Assembly: GCA_017624895.1 (NCBI GenBank)
Contig: JAGAMB010000015.1
Location: forward strand, 1-40,584
Direction of reading: 5' to 3'
DNA: 40,584 bases
Source: Ruminococcus sp.
Lineage (GTDB): Bacteria; Bacillota; Clostridia; Oscillospirales; Ruminococcaceae
The notes below the pieces were generated by a model that saw only the letters and a program-made list of their open reading frames with translations, did no database searches and was not told the DNA's origin. This document shows positions 24,227-33,100 of the stretch, piece by piece. The translations under genes and the position numbers were made by a program. How positions within the stretch are numbered: position 1 is the first letter of the stretch; each line of letters begins with the position of its first letter.

Positions 24227-25594
24227 ATGATACATAAGTATAAATTAAACGGTTTTAATATCGTTCTTGATGTTAACAGCGGCGGCGTTCATATCGTTGA
24301 TGAGCTGACATATGACCTGCTTGACAATATTGAGCCTCCTTTTGAGGATAAATGCCCTCAGAAGGTTGTTGACAAGCTTTCAAAAGTTTATACAGTCGAG
24401 GATATTGAATCCTGCTACGATGAAATTGTCGAGCTTTACAATGATAAAATTCTCTTTTCTGAGGATGATTACGAGAAGTATGCAAAATATTCTGTAGCTT
24501 CTCCCGTAAAGGCTATGTGTCTTAATATCGCTCACGACTGCCAGCTTCGCTGCAAGTATTGCTTCGCTTCTACAGGCGATTTCGGACAGGGACGCAAGCT
24601 TATGACCTTTGAAACAGGTAAACACGCTATTGATTTTCTCCTTGAAAATTCCGGCGACAGAAAAAATCTGGAGCTTGATTTCTTCGGCGGCGAGCCTCTG
24701 ATGAATTTCAAGGTCGTAAAGCAGATAGTGGAGTATGCCCGTTCCCGTGAGGCTGAATTTAACAAGAAATTCCGTTTTACTATCACTACAAACGGACTTC
24801 TTCTTGATGATGAAAAAATTGAGTTTATCAACAAGGAAATGTCAAATGTGGTTCTCTCCATTGACGGACGCAAGGAGATAAACGATTATTTCCGCGTTCT
24901 CCCCAACGGACAGGGCTGCTATGATATGATTCTCCCGAAATATCAGAAGCTTGTTGCAGGCAGAGGAGATAAGGAATATTACGTAAGAGGTACATTTACA
25001 AATAAAAACCTTGACTTCTCCAACGATGTTTTCGCGCTTTATGAGGCAGGCTTCGACCAGATTTCCATTGAGCCTGTTGTGGGCGAGGGTGATGAGTATG
25101 CCCTCACAGAAAAGGAGCTTTCTGCTGTATTCAAGGAGTACGAGAATCTTGCAAACCGTATTCTTGAAAACGAGAAGAAGGGCGGAAAATTCAACTTCTT
25201 CCACTTTATGATTGACCTTGACCAAGGTCCTTGCGCAATCAAGCGTCTGAGAGGCTGCGGCTGCGGTAACGACTATGTTGCAATTACTCCCGATGGTGAT
25301 ATTTACCCCTGCCACCAGTTTGTTGGTATGGAGGAGTACAAAATGGGCAATATTGACGAGGGTACTTTCAATCAGGAAATGAAAGCTGATTTTGCAAACT
25401 GTCACGTTTACTCTAAGCCTGAGTGCCGCAAGTGCTGGGCTAAGTTCTATTGCAGCGGCGGATGTAATGCCAATAATTACCAGTATGTAGGCGATGTTCG
25501 CTCTGCGCACAAGATTTCCTGCGAGCTTGAAAAGAAGCGCCTTGAATGCGCAATTATGCTGAAAGCGGCAAGAACTTTCGGTGAACAGGAATAA
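24227..25594 (+). CDS. scfB: SCIFF maturase, radical SAM/SPASM thioether-forming enzyme
   Basis: ATG 24227 with AGAGGAG at 24211-24217 gives the family N-terminus MIHKYKLNGFNIVLDVNSGG. An earlier in-frame TTG lacks support. The 455-residue enzyme has a RiPP-recognition-like N-terminal region, the radical SAM cluster motif C105-QLR-C109-KY-C112, and a glycine-rich SAM region (LDFFGGEPLMNF). Its C-terminal SPASM domain is Cys-rich (CGCGNDY, CHQF, CRKCWAKFYCSGGC) and binds auxiliary iron-sulfur clusters. It would crosslink Cys thiols in the upstream precursor. No dedicated protease or exporter gene is adjacent, as is usual for SCIFF loci. Confidence 0.97.
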   Translation: MIHKYKLNGFNIVLDVNSGGVHIVDELTYDLLDNIEPPFEDKCPQKVVDKLSKVYTVEDIESCYDEIVELYNDKILFSEDDYEKYAKYSVASPVKAMCLNIAHDCQLRCKYCFASTGDFGQGRKLMTFETGKHAIDFLLENSGDRKNLELDFFGGEPLMNFKVVKQIVEYARSREAEFNKKFRFTITTNGLLLDDEKIEFINKEMSNVVLSIDGRKEINDYFRVLPNGQGCYDMILPKYQKLVAGRGDKEYYVRGTFTNKNLDFSNDVFALYEAGFDQISIEPVVGEGDEYALTEKELSAVFKEYENLANRILENEKKGGKFNFFHFMIDLDQGPCAIKRLRGCGCGNDYVAITPDGDIYPCHQFVGMEEYKMGNIDEGTFNQEMKADFANCHVYSKPECRKCWAKFYCSGGCNANNYQYVGDVRSAHKISCELEKKRLECAIMLKAARTFGEQE

Positions 25595-25599
25595 GTTTA

Positions 25600-25634
25600 A
25601 ATTAAGAATTATGAATTAAGAATTCAGAATTAAA
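25600..25634. repeat. Heptamer tandem array after the SCIFF maturase
   Basis: Units AATTAAG, AATTATG, AATTAAG, AATTCAG and a final AATTAAA start 6 bases after the maturase stop. The first four closely match the ends of the element at 29584-29872. With the array at 23777 it brackets the SCIFF locus. Confidence 0.85.
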
Positions 25635-25636
25635 CT

Positions 25637-25669
25637 AAAATGTGCGGTAAATTTGCCGCACATTTTTTT
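25637..25669 (+). terminator. Terminator after the SCIFF maturase
   Basis: An 11-bp stem (AAAATGTGCGG, 25637-25647, with CCGCACATTTT, 25656-25666), an 8-base loop and a T run. Confidence 0.88.
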
Positions 25670-25731
25670 AAAAATAAGATGTAGGATGCGGATATTATCC
25701 GCAAGCAATTTAATAATTAAAGGAAAAAAAT

Positions 25732-26523
25732 ATGTTCAGAATAAATTATCAGCTAAAAAAACCGGAAGAAATTGAGCCATGGGGAGAAACTGAAAAAGTT
25801 CTGCATTGGTTCGGTTTGACGGATAGCTTGCTATGGATAAATGCCGGTGACTCCGTAATATATGAATATTCGGAAGAAGCTGTAAAGGAATTTGGTATTC
25901 CGATAAAATATAACGATTATCAGCTTTCAAGATTTTTAGAAGATTTTTCAGATATTCTCCCATATGTTTCAGAATCGCTTCCCGAATTTCTGTATGATTC
26001 CGTGGAGAATTTTTCGAAAAATATCCGTAAATGGAATTTGCAGTACATCGAAAAATCAGATGAGGAATATGACCATTTCTTCGATGCTTTGTATGAACCT
26101 CTGGACAGATGGTTTTACGATCGAACATTTGATTCCGGACATCTTGTAGGAGGGCCGCGGATTGGCTGTTTCAGATGCGGTGACAATATAAAAATATATT
26201 GGGAAAGTGGCTATTCATTAAAAGACGGCAGCAGTATATGGAAGAATCCAAAAGGATTATACGAAATGAAATATGCTGATTTTGTTTCTGAGGTATCACG
26301 TTTTTTTGAATCCTTTGCTTATGATATGGATAAACAGACAGCCGATGTTCAGAAGAATGGTATAAAAGGCGTATTTGTGGATATTGACAGTCTTAGCAAG
26401 GAAAATGAATTGCGGAAAAAAATATTTTCCGAGAAAGTAAGGACGCTGTATTCTGAAAAAGAAACAAATACCGATTGGTTACAAATAAGGCGTTTATATG
26501 ACAAGATGTTAATGGAAATATAA
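25732..26523 (+). CDS. Unknown protein resembling DUF5984
   Basis: The 263-residue protein has no signal peptide or membrane segment. The opening MFRINYQLKKPEEIEPWG and LHWFGLTDSLLWINAG recall the DUF5984 family (E-I-x-P-W-G, then H-W-F-G-L-T-D), which has no established function. This assignment is from memory of the motif. The gene has AAAGGA before ATG 25732. It is visibly more AT-rich than its neighbours, and it is flanked by a palindrome related to family 3 upstream (GCGGATATTATCCGC, about 25689) and a family 1 element fused to its stop codon. These are signs of recent acquisition. An immunity-type or accessory role is possible but not shown. Confidence 0.7.
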   Translation: MFRINYQLKKPEEIEPWGETEKVLHWFGLTDSLLWINAGDSVIYEYSEEAVKEFGIPIKYNDYQLSRFLEDFSDILPYVSESLPEFLYDSVENFSKNIRKWNLQYIEKSDEEYDHFFDALYEPLDRWFYDRTFDSGHLVGGPRIGCFRCGDNIKIYWESGYSLKDGSSIWKNPKGLYEMKYADFVSEVSRFFESFAYDMDKQTADVQKNGIKGVFVDIDSLSKENELRKKIFSEKVRTLYSEKETNTDWLQIRRLYDKMLMEI

Positions 26524-26607
26524 TACCAATCCCTAAAACAACAGTAGACAAATCTAATGGCATTTCTGCTCATCATCTTTGTCTACTAACATTTTAGGGA
26601 TTGGTAT
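26523..26607. repeat. Family 1 MITE-like element, internally deleted copy C
   Basis: An 85-bp version of copy A in the same orientation, with both ends intact (ATACCAATCCCT and AGGGATTGGTAT) and the middle missing between CTAATGGCAT and CTGCTCATCATC. Its first base is the last base of the preceding gene's TAA stop. As RNA it would fold into one long hairpin. Confidence 0.87.
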
Positions 26608-26608
26608 A

Positions 26609-26636
26609 AAAAAGCGGATGAAAACATCCGCTTTTT
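26609..26636. terminator. Bidirectional terminator between DUF5984-like gene and rodA
   Basis: A 12-bp stem (AAAAAGCGGATG, 26609-26620, with CATCCGCTTTTT, 26625-26636) and an AAAA loop. T runs on both strands allow it to serve both converging genes. Confidence 0.88.
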
Positions 26637-26687
26637 GTTATATTTTCTGACTGTAGAGCAAGTCTGTTGTTTTAAGGGGTGTATAAA

Positions 26688-27848
26688 TCAATCCTCGTCC
26701 TCGTCATAGAAAACATTGTAATTCACAGCACGATGAGCGTAGGTACTCAGCACAAGTCCGATAATGACATACATACTTACCATAGCCGTACCGCCGCCGC
26801 TGATAAATGGCAGGGGAACGCCGATAACGGGGGCAACTTTAAGTACCATACCGATATTCATAAGGCAATGGGTGAAAAACAGTCCGAATGCTCCCATACA
26901 AATGAAGCGTCCCAGACGGTCACGGGTAATTCTGCTGTCAGCGAATACTTTAAGACAGATATAGGCTAAAACTATAATAATTCCGATACAGCCAACAAAT
27001 CCGAAAACCTGTCCTGCGTGGGCGAAAATAAAGTCGTTGTGAAGCTCAGGAACGTAAATATATTCGTTTTTGCCTGCAAAAAGTCCCTTTCCGAAAACTC
27101 CTCCCGACTGTAAAGCGTATATGCCTAAATCCTGCTGATATTCGATATTTTCGGGATCAGTTCCGGGATTGAAAAGTATGAGTATTCGTTCCTTGTGGAA
27201 ACTGCTGAGGAAGTTGAACCACATTACGGCAATTCCTGCTGCTAAAACAAAGGGAGCTGCTACAAGATATTTCCATGATATATTGGCAGATATCATCATA
27301 AAGCCGAATATTGCTGCAAATACAATGGCTGTACCGTAGTCGCCCTGTAATACTACTATGCCGATGGGTATACCGCCGTGAAGCAAGAGGAGCAGCATAT
27401 GGAGGGGCTTGTTCATATTTTCCTCAACTTTTGAAAGATGCAGGCTGAATGAGAGGATAAAGGCTATTTTCATAACCTCCGAGGGCTGTAAGCTCACACC
27501 GAATATCATGATCCAACCGCGGTCATCTGCGCCGTCACGCTGATAGCCCAGCGATGTAAATGTGAGGGCAACTATCATCAGGGTAATGGGTACGAAAATA
27601 AACCAAAGCTTAACAAGCTTGCGGTAGTCAATATGGGATACGATAATTGAAGCTGTAAGTCCTAAAATCATTGAAATAAGCTGAGTTTTCCAGTAGCTGC
27701 TGCCTATTCCTTCGTCAAGGCTTACTTCGCTTGAAGTGATGCTGTAAATCAGCAGAGTGCCTAAAAAAGCGCAAAGAGTTACTGCAAATAAAAGCCCTAA
27801 ATCAAGGCTGTGTTTGTTTGCAGGCAGTTTTTTAAATGCGGATTTCAT
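26688..27848 (-). CDS. rodA: RodA/FtsW-family peptidoglycan glycosyltransferase (SEDS)
   Basis: The 386-residue polytopic protein (about ten membrane segments) has SEDS family hallmarks: DDRGWIMIFGVSLQPSEVMK, LQGDYGTAIV, DFIFAHAGQVFGF, and GVPLPFISGGGTAMV near the C-terminus. SEDS proteins polymerise lipid II into glycan strands together with a class B penicillin-binding protein. RodA serves elongation and FtsW division; RodA is preferred because of the LQPSE context and the absence of division genes nearby, but FtsW is possible. It follows comM by 17 bases on the same strand, so the two probably share the promoter at 29511-29539. Confidence 0.9.
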   Translation of the reverse strand: MKSAFKKLPANKHSLDLGLLFAVTLCAFLGTLLIYSITSSEVSLDEGIGSSYWKTQLISMILGLTASIIVSHIDYRKLVKLWFIFVPITLMIVALTFTSLGYQRDGADDRGWIMIFGVSLQPSEVMKIAFILSFSLHLSKVEENMNKPLHMLLLLLHGGIPIGIVVLQGDYGTAIVFAAIFGFMMISANISWKYLVAAPFVLAAGIAVMWFNFLSSFHKERILILFNPGTDPENIEYQQDLGIYALQSGGVFGKGLFAGKNEYIYVPELHNDFIFAHAGQVFGFVGCIGIIIVLAYICLKVFADSRITRDRLGRFICMGAFGLFFTHCLMNIGMVLKVAPVIGVPLPFISGGGTAMVSMYVIIGLVLSTYAHRAVNYNVFYDEDED

Positions 27849-27865
27849 TTGCTGTCCTTTCTGTG

Positions 27866-29389
27866 TTATTTCTGTTCTTCGTCAATGCGGTATTGTGCCG
27901 CTTCTGTTATGTGGTGCTTTCTGATAAGCTCAGAACCGTCAAGATCGGCTATGGTACGGGCGGTTTTCAGTATACGTGAATATGCTCGTCCCGAAAGGCT
28001 CAATGCTCTGAAAAGTCTGTCCAGAGCCGCAGACGCCTCATCGTCCATAGGGCAGAATTCCTGAAGCTTGCTGTCTGTTATAAGGGCGTTGCAGGTTATA
28101 GCTGTTCCCTTGAAGCGTTCCGACTGCTTGTTTCTTGCGGCGGTAACTCTTTTTCTGACTGCCTCAGAGGATTCCTCCTTTTTTTCGGAGGATAAGTCTT
28201 TGAACTCAGCAGGCGCTACCTCGATATGCAGATCAAAGCGGTCAAGGAGAGGCCCTGATATCCGCTGCTGATAGTCCACTACCTTTTTGGCGGAGCAGCT
28301 GCATTTCCTTGTGGGATGACCGTAATATCCGCAGGGACATGGATTCATTGCGGCTATAAGCATAAATGTACAGGGATAAGTTACCGTACCTGCCGCGCGG
28401 GATATCGTGACGCTTCTGTCCTCAATCGGCTGTCGGAGAATCTCAAGGGTACGCTTGTCAAATTCCGCAATTTCATCAAGGAAAAGCAGACCGTTGTGGG
28501 CAAGTGATACTTCTCCCGGCTTTGGTATAGTTCCGCCTCCTGCCAGTCCTGCGGAGGATATGGTGTGGTGAGGGGAACGGAATGGCCTTTTTGTTATTAT
28601 GGGCGATTCGGGTGTCAGCAATCCCGAAATCGAGTGAATTTTCGTAGTTTCAAGAGCTTCATCAAATGTCAGGGGAGGCAGAATGGACGGCATACGCTTT
28701 GCAAGCATACTTTTTCCGCTTCCGGGAGAACCGACCAGCAGGGCATTATGACCGCCTGCCGCTGCGATTTCCAGCGCTCTTTTGGCGAACTGCTGACCTT
28801 TTACATCGGAAAAGTCGAGGATCTCGTTGTATTCAGGCTCAGGAGGAATATAATTCTCGCAGGGTACGAGCCGTTCCTCGTTGCGGAAATGGCGGATAAG
28901 CTCCTCGCCGTTTTTAACAGCATACACATCAATTCCTTTGATGACCGAGGCTTCACGGGCGTTGTCGTAGGGGACGAAAACTGATTTAATGCCAAGCTCA
29001 CGGGCAAGAATCATCATAGGCAGAACGCCGTTTATGCCTCTCACATCGCCGTTGAGGGAAAGCTCACCGATAAATGCGCAGCCGTCTGTTGTATCGTTTA
29101 TCATACGCATAGCGCGGAGGATAGCTATAAATATCGCCATATCGTGTACAGAGCCGCTTTTTTTCGTGTCGGCAGGAGCGAGATTTACCATAACAGCTGC
29201 CACAGGGAAGCTTACATCACAGGCGCGGAGTGCGGCGCGTATACGGTCGCGGCTTTCCTTGACAACGGTATCGGGCAGACCTACGATATCAAACTGGGGC
29301 TGACCGCGGCTTATATCAATTTCAACATCCACAGGAAAGGCGTTTAGTCCGAAAAGACCAAGACTGGAGATTTTTGCAAACAAATTCAT
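27866..29389 (-). CDS. comM: ComM/YifB-type AAA+ ATPase
   Basis: The 507-residue protein has the N-terminal ChlI-like domain (VDVEIDISRGQPQFDIVGLPD), an AAA+ core with Walker A GSPGSGKS and Walker B LFLDEIAEF, and a C-terminal Mg-chelatase-like domain (AMNPCPCGYYGHP, SGPLLDRFDLHI, LSGRAYSRILKTARTIADL). ComM-type helicases help branch migration during natural transformation in some bacteria; many non-competent bacteria also carry the gene. Length is that of an intact family member. It is the first gene of the comM-rodA unit. The overlapping + strand frames are shadows. Confidence 0.95.
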   Translation of the reverse strand: MNLFAKISSLGLFGLNAFPVDVEIDISRGQPQFDIVGLPDTVVKESRDRIRAALRACDVSFPVAAVMVNLAPADTKKSGSVHDMAIFIAILRAMRMINDTTDGCAFIGELSLNGDVRGINGVLPMMILARELGIKSVFVPYDNAREASVIKGIDVYAVKNGEELIRHFRNEERLVPCENYIPPEPEYNEILDFSDVKGQQFAKRALEIAAAGGHNALLVGSPGSGKSMLAKRMPSILPPLTFDEALETTKIHSISGLLTPESPIITKRPFRSPHHTISSAGLAGGGTIPKPGEVSLAHNGLLFLDEIAEFDKRTLEILRQPIEDRSVTISRAAGTVTYPCTFMLIAAMNPCPCGYYGHPTRKCSCSAKKVVDYQQRISGPLLDRFDLHIEVAPAEFKDLSSEKKEESSEAVRKRVTAARNKQSERFKGTAITCNALITDSKLQEFCPMDDEASAALDRLFRALSLSGRAYSRILKTARTIADLDGSELIRKHHITEAAQYRIDEEQK

Positions 29390-29428
29390 TCACATCCTTT
29401 TGTGCAGTAATTATAGTGCCTCGCACAT

Positions 29429-29497
29429 CCGCAAACTAAAGTTTGCTCCGTGTGGATCGGCAAATAGCAAACGTCAAAAGATTTTGTCGTTTGCTAT
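29429..29497. promoter_or_regulatory. Two inverted repeats in the comM leader
   Basis: GCAAAC-TAAA-GTTTGC (around 29430-29445) and ATAGCAAACG...CGTTTGCTAT (around 29464-29497, 10-bp arms) lie between the comM promoter and start. The shared GCAAAC core may be a repeated binding site, or the leader may form two alternative hairpins. Confidence 0.5.
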
Positions 29498-29510
29498 AGC
29501 TGTTGATTTT

Positions 29511-29539
29511 ATTATACCATTTTTTTCGCAGAATGTAAA
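29511..29539 (-). promoter_or_regulatory. Sigma-A promoter for comM-rodA
   Basis: On the minus strand TTTACA (29539-29534), a 17-nt spacer and TATAAT (29516-29511). Transcription would start near 29504, about 115 bases before the comM start. Confidence 0.82.
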
Positions 29540-29583
29540 TACTTTTTTAATTATTATGAATTTGAGCTGTTAGCCGATAGTAT

Positions 29584-29872
29584 AATTAAGAATTATGAAT
29601 TAAGAATTAAGAATTTAAAAAGCGTGTGGTGATTCATCTACGCTTTAGTCTGTAGAAAAAGGTGTTCTTACACACGGGCGCACAGAAATGCGTCCCTACG
29701 AATTGGCTATATACCGTAATTCTGTGTAGGGGCGGATATTATCCGCCCGCAATTTCGGAATGAAATTCAGGTTTTTCGACAATCACGGGGGACTCCTGCC
29801 GCAAAATTTGCGGTACATCGAAAAATTCGCCGCCTACATCAATTCTTAATTCTTAATTCATAATTCATAATT
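29584..29872. repeat. 289-bp non-coding element with heptamer-built inverted ends
   Basis: The 32-base ends (29584-29615 and 29841-29872) are inverted repeats matching at 31 positions. Each is a run of 7-base units (AATTAAG or AATTATG). The interior holds the palindrome GGGCGGATATTATCCGCCC (29729-29747) and the family 3 block GAAATTCAGGTTTTTCGACA. No open frame is convincing. It lies between comM and rpoB, upstream of the rpoB promoter. Confidence 0.85.
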
Positions 29873-29905
29873 TCACAAAAGTCTGACGCCTTTTATACAA
29901 ACGCC

Positions 29906-29938
29906 AAAAAAAGTCGGATCTGCAATGCAAAATCCGAC
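29906..29938 (-). terminator. Minus-strand terminator upstream of the rpoB promoter
   Basis: GTCGGAT (29913-29919) and ATCCGAC (29932-29938) form a 7-bp stem. Read on the minus strand it is followed by seven T residues (29912-29906). No minus-strand gene precedes it, so it may shield comM from transcription coming out of the rpoB region. Confidence 0.55.
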
Positions 29939-29976
29939 AAATCAGCCAATATTTACGAAAATAAGCCTGTATCCCC

Positions 29977-30005
29977 TTGACAAAGCTGATTGGATGTGTT
30001 AAAAT
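29977..30005 (+). promoter_or_regulatory. Strong promoter for rpoB-rpoC
   Basis: TTGACA (29977-29982), a 17-nt spacer and TAAAAT (30000-30005). A leader of about 140 bases follows before ATG 30153. I see no ribosomal protein genes (rplKAJL) upstream, so rpoBC has its own promoter here. Confidence 0.85.
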
Positions 30006-30152
30006 AATATAATGTATCAGTATGTGAAGGGTATCGCTATTCTTGCAGAATATTATAACATAATCGGCAGGAGTTTGTCAATAGCTTTTCCGTAATTTTT
30101 TTCGGAGGATACCTGAGAATAATACGAAAAAACAAATAAGGAGGTTCCGCCT

Positions 30153-33100
30153 ATGGTGAATGTAACACCTAAGCAGCTGGGAAAAAATGTCAGAATGAGC
30201 TTCGGTAAAATTACCGAGCCTCTCGAAATGCCTAACCTTATCGAGGTTCAGAAAAACTCGTATAAATGGTTCAGGGAAGAGGGACTCAGGGAGGTTTTCC
30301 GCGATATGACGGCAATTACCGACTATAACGGTAATCTCGTGCTGAATTTCAAGGACTACCGCTTTGACGATACTCCGAAATATAGCCTTGCAGAATGTAA
30401 ATCAAGAGGTGCAACGTATCAGGTTGCAATGCGTGCAACAGCAACTCTCTGCAACAAGGAAACAGGTGCGGTAAGCGAAAGTGAAATCTATATGGGTGAT
30501 TTCCCGCTTATGACCGACAGCGGTACCTTCGTTATCAACGGTGCTGAGCGTGTAATCGTTTCTCAGCTTGTCCGTTCTCCCGGTGTATACTACGCTTTTG
30601 AAAAGGATAAGACAGGTAAGGATCTTTTCAGCGCAACTGTTATCCCTAACAGAGGTGCGTGGCTTGAATACGAAATGGACTCAAACGATGTTGTTTATGT
30701 CCGTATCGACAAGAACAGAAAAATTCCGCTGACAACCTTTATCCGTGCATTGGGCGTTGGTTCCGATGAGGAGATATATGAGCTTTTCGGTGAGGATGAG
30801 CGTCTGAAGCAGACTATCCTCCAGAAGGATCAGACAAAGAACACCTCCGACGGTCTTATTGACGTATACAAGAAGCTCCGTCCCGGTGAGCCTCCTACGG
30901 TTGAAAGCGCTGTAAGCCACCTCAACAACCTTTTCTTCGACGCTAAGAGATATGACCTCTGTCGCTTCGGCAGATACAAGTACAACAAGAAGCTTGGTAT
31001 TGCTTCACGTCTTGCAGGTCATACCCTTTCAGAGCCTGTTGTAAATCCCCTTACAGGCGAAATTATGGCTGAGGCAGGCGAAACTGTAAGCTACGACAAG
31101 GCTCGTGAAATCGAGCAGGCAGGTGTATATTACGCTTTCGTTACTGTTGAAGCTAAGGAGTATTTCACCAACGAGAGAGGCGAAACTCAGATCCGCTTTG
31201 TTGAGCGTGTTGCCAAGATCATCGGTAACGGTATGGTTGACATCAAGGGCTATGTTGACTTCGACGCTGAAAAATATGGTATCAATGAGCTTGTTTCTTT
31301 CAAGGTTCTCCGTGAAATTATCGAAACTTCCTCAGATGCAGACGAGCTTGAGGAGAATGTAAAGAAAAAGGCTGATGAGCTTGTTCCAAAGCACATTATC
31401 CTTGACGATATATTTGCTACTATCAGCTACTTCATCAACCTCTGCGAGGGTGTTGGTACTGTAGATGATATCGACCATCTGGGCAACCGCCGTATCCGTT
31501 CTGTAGGCGAGCTGCTCCAGAACCAGTTCCGTATCGGTTATGCACGTATGGAGCGTGGTATCCGTGAGAGAATGAATATCCAGACACAGGACGTAAATTC
31601 ACTCACGCCACAGACACTTATCAATATAAGACCTATTTCTTCGGCTATGAAGGAATTTTTCTGCTCCTCACCTCTTTCCCAGTTTATGGACCAGAACAAT
31701 CCTCTTGCTGAGCTGACACATAAAAGACGTCTTTCCGCCCTCGGTCCCGGAGGTCTTTCAAGAGATCGTGCAGGATTTGAGGTTCGTGACGTTCACTACA
31801 GCCACTACGGAAGAATGTGTCCTATCGAAACCCCTGAAGGTCCTAACATCGGACTTATCTCATACCTTGCTACATTCGCAAGAATTAACCAGTACGGCTT
31901 CATTGAAGCTCCTTACCGTAAGGTTGACAAGGAAACAGGAGTTGTTACCAACGAGGTAGTTTATATGACTGCCGATATGGAGGATAACTACGTTGTTGCT
32001 CAGGCTAACGAGCCTCTTACAGAGGAAGGAAAGCTTGCGCGTCCGAGAGTTAATGCGCGCTGCCGTGACCAGATTCTTGAGTGTGAACGCGAGATCGTTG
32101 ACTTTATGGACGTTTCTCCTAAGATGGTTGTTTCAGTTGCTACATCAATGATCCCCTTCCTTGAAAACGATGACGCTAACCGTGCCCTCATGGGTTCAAA
32201 CATGCAGAGACAGGCTGTTCCGCTTCTCAGAACAGAGCGTCCTTTCGTTGGTACAGGTATGGAGTACAAAGCAGCTGTTGACTCAGGCGTATGTATCGTT
32301 GCTGATTGTGACGGTACTGTAAGCTATGTTGACGCTGATAAGATAAACATTATCGGTGATGACGGAATTGAAAGAAAATATGAGCTTATCAAGTTCAAGC
32401 GTTCCAACCAGGGTACCTGCGTAAACCAGAGACCTATCGTTTCCGTTGGCGAAAAGATTACAAAAGGTCAGGTTCTCGTTGATGGTCCCGCTACAGCAGA
32501 CGGCGAAATCTCCCTCGGTAAGAATGCTCTCATCGGCTTCATGACATGGGAGGGTTACAACTACGAGGACGCTGTTCTTCTTAATGAGCGTCTTGTACGT
32601 GAGGACGTATTTACTTCCGTTCATATTGAAGAATACGAAATCGAGTGCCGTGATACAAAGCTCGGACCTGAGGAAATCACCCGTGATATCCCCAATGTGG
32701 GCGATGATGCACTTGCTAATCTCGATGAAAACGGTATTATCAGAATAGGTTCTGAGGTTACAGCCGGCGATATCCTTGTCGGTAAGGTAACTCCTAAGGG
32801 TGAAACTGAGCTTACTGCTGAAGAAAGACTTCTCCGCGCTATCTTCGGTGAAAAGGCTCGTGAAGTCCGCGATAACTCCCTTAAAGTACCTCACGGTGAG
32901 GCAGGCGTTATCGTTGATGTAAAGGTATTTACCCGCGAAAACTGCGATGAACTCAGCGCAGGCGTTAATATGCGCGTAATCTGCTACATCGCTCAGAAGC
33001 GTAAGATTACTGTCGGCGATAAGATGGCCGGCCGTCACGGAAACAAGGGTGTCGTATCACGTATCCTCCCGGAGGAAGATATGCCGTTCCTTCCCGACGG

